Of a stretch of DNA of 64,000 bases, positions 63,921 through 64,000 are shown piece after piece (the first letter of the stretch is position 1; the number at the start of each line of letters is the position of its first letter). A program made the translations under genes and the position numbers. The stretch is from Hylemonella sp. (GTDB lineage: Bacteria; Pseudomonadota; Gammaproteobacteria; Burkholderiales; Burkholderiaceae_C). The stretch covers positions 1 through 64,000 of the forward strand of contig JAUYQZ010000030.1 in assembly GCA_030695415.1 (NCBI GenBank), given 5' to 3'. The notes beneath the pieces are model-generated. The model made no database searches. It saw only the letters and a list, made by a program, of their open reading frames with translations, and was not told the DNA's origin.

Positions 63921-64000
63921 GCGTTCCTCCGGCGCCGCAAGGCCCGGTGCTCCAGCACCAGCACCCCCAGCGTGAGCAGCAGGATGAGACCGCCGTGCCA
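63917..64000 (-). CDS. C-terminus of a branched-chain amino-acid permease, cut by the window edge
   Basis: The visible 27 residues end with the hydrophobic helix GLILLLTLGVLVLEHRAL and a basic RRRRNA tail, as in a LivM-type permease. The TGA overlaps the ATG of livF by four bases (ATGA), showing translational coupling. The rest lies outside the window. Confidence 0.65.
   Translation of the reverse strand, partial: WHGGLILLLTLGVLVLEHRALRRRRNA

Overview
The window reads as a high-GC betaproteobacterial chromosome segment, most likely Burkholderiales/Comamonadaceae. This rests on the xseB-ispA-dxs block beside a Rieske oxygenase, TRAP transporter genes with a Tat-type binding protein, a choline-kinase-like thrB next to polA, a BPSS1780-type membrane protein, and GC-rich intergenic inverted repeats. 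There is no rRNA, tRNA, CRISPR array, complete insertion sequence or prophage. The exception is the left edge. Bases 1 to about 735 have lower GC, different codon use and an archaeal (methanogen)-like protein sequence, fused in frame to a Comamonadaceae-like ABC ATPase at its Walker B region. I read this as a probable assembly chimera.

Layout. 0-4.5 kb: tungstate/molybdate-type ABC genes, a divergent ModE-like regulator and a SenA/EgtB-type iron enzyme. 4.6-13.4 kb: two paralogous membrane Ser/Thr kinases around a TRAP transporter (dctQM and a convergent dctP); the second kinase is translationally coupled to an FHA-adenylate cyclase. 13.4-20.4 kb: isoprenoid genes (dxs, ispA, xseB), a 268-bp nested inverted-repeat element, a Rieske oxygenase, a 436-bp MITE-like element, a DMT transporter and a sulfurtransferase. 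20.4-31 kb: a tightly overlapping operon of three periplasmic binding proteins and two histidine kinases with no transporter or response-regulator gene, then mipA and a third paralogous kinase with a membrane Mrr-like protein. 31-38.5 kb: ZIP transporter, dienelactone hydrolase, dbpA, two tandem DUF3494 ice-binding-like proteins, small stress-type proteins and an LLM oxidoreductase. 38.5-48.6 kb: lytic transglycosylase, polA, thrB block, yebC, a lower-GC HEAT-repeat gene, and uvrD carrying an in-frame REP-like insertion. 48.6-56 kb: hydrolase, two beta-hydroxyacid dehydrogenases, and an ADH/SDR/ALDH/ene-reductase operon. 56-64 kb: a tandem L7/L12-like membrane protein, a PII-like protein with an RND metal-efflux operon, and the end of a branched-chain amino-acid ABC operon.

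The best candidates for undescribed biology are the binding-protein/histidine-kinase operon (20468-27220), the kinase pair sharing an extracytoplasmic CX10CX4CX10C tail, and the three-helix nested inverted-repeat element at 16714-16981.
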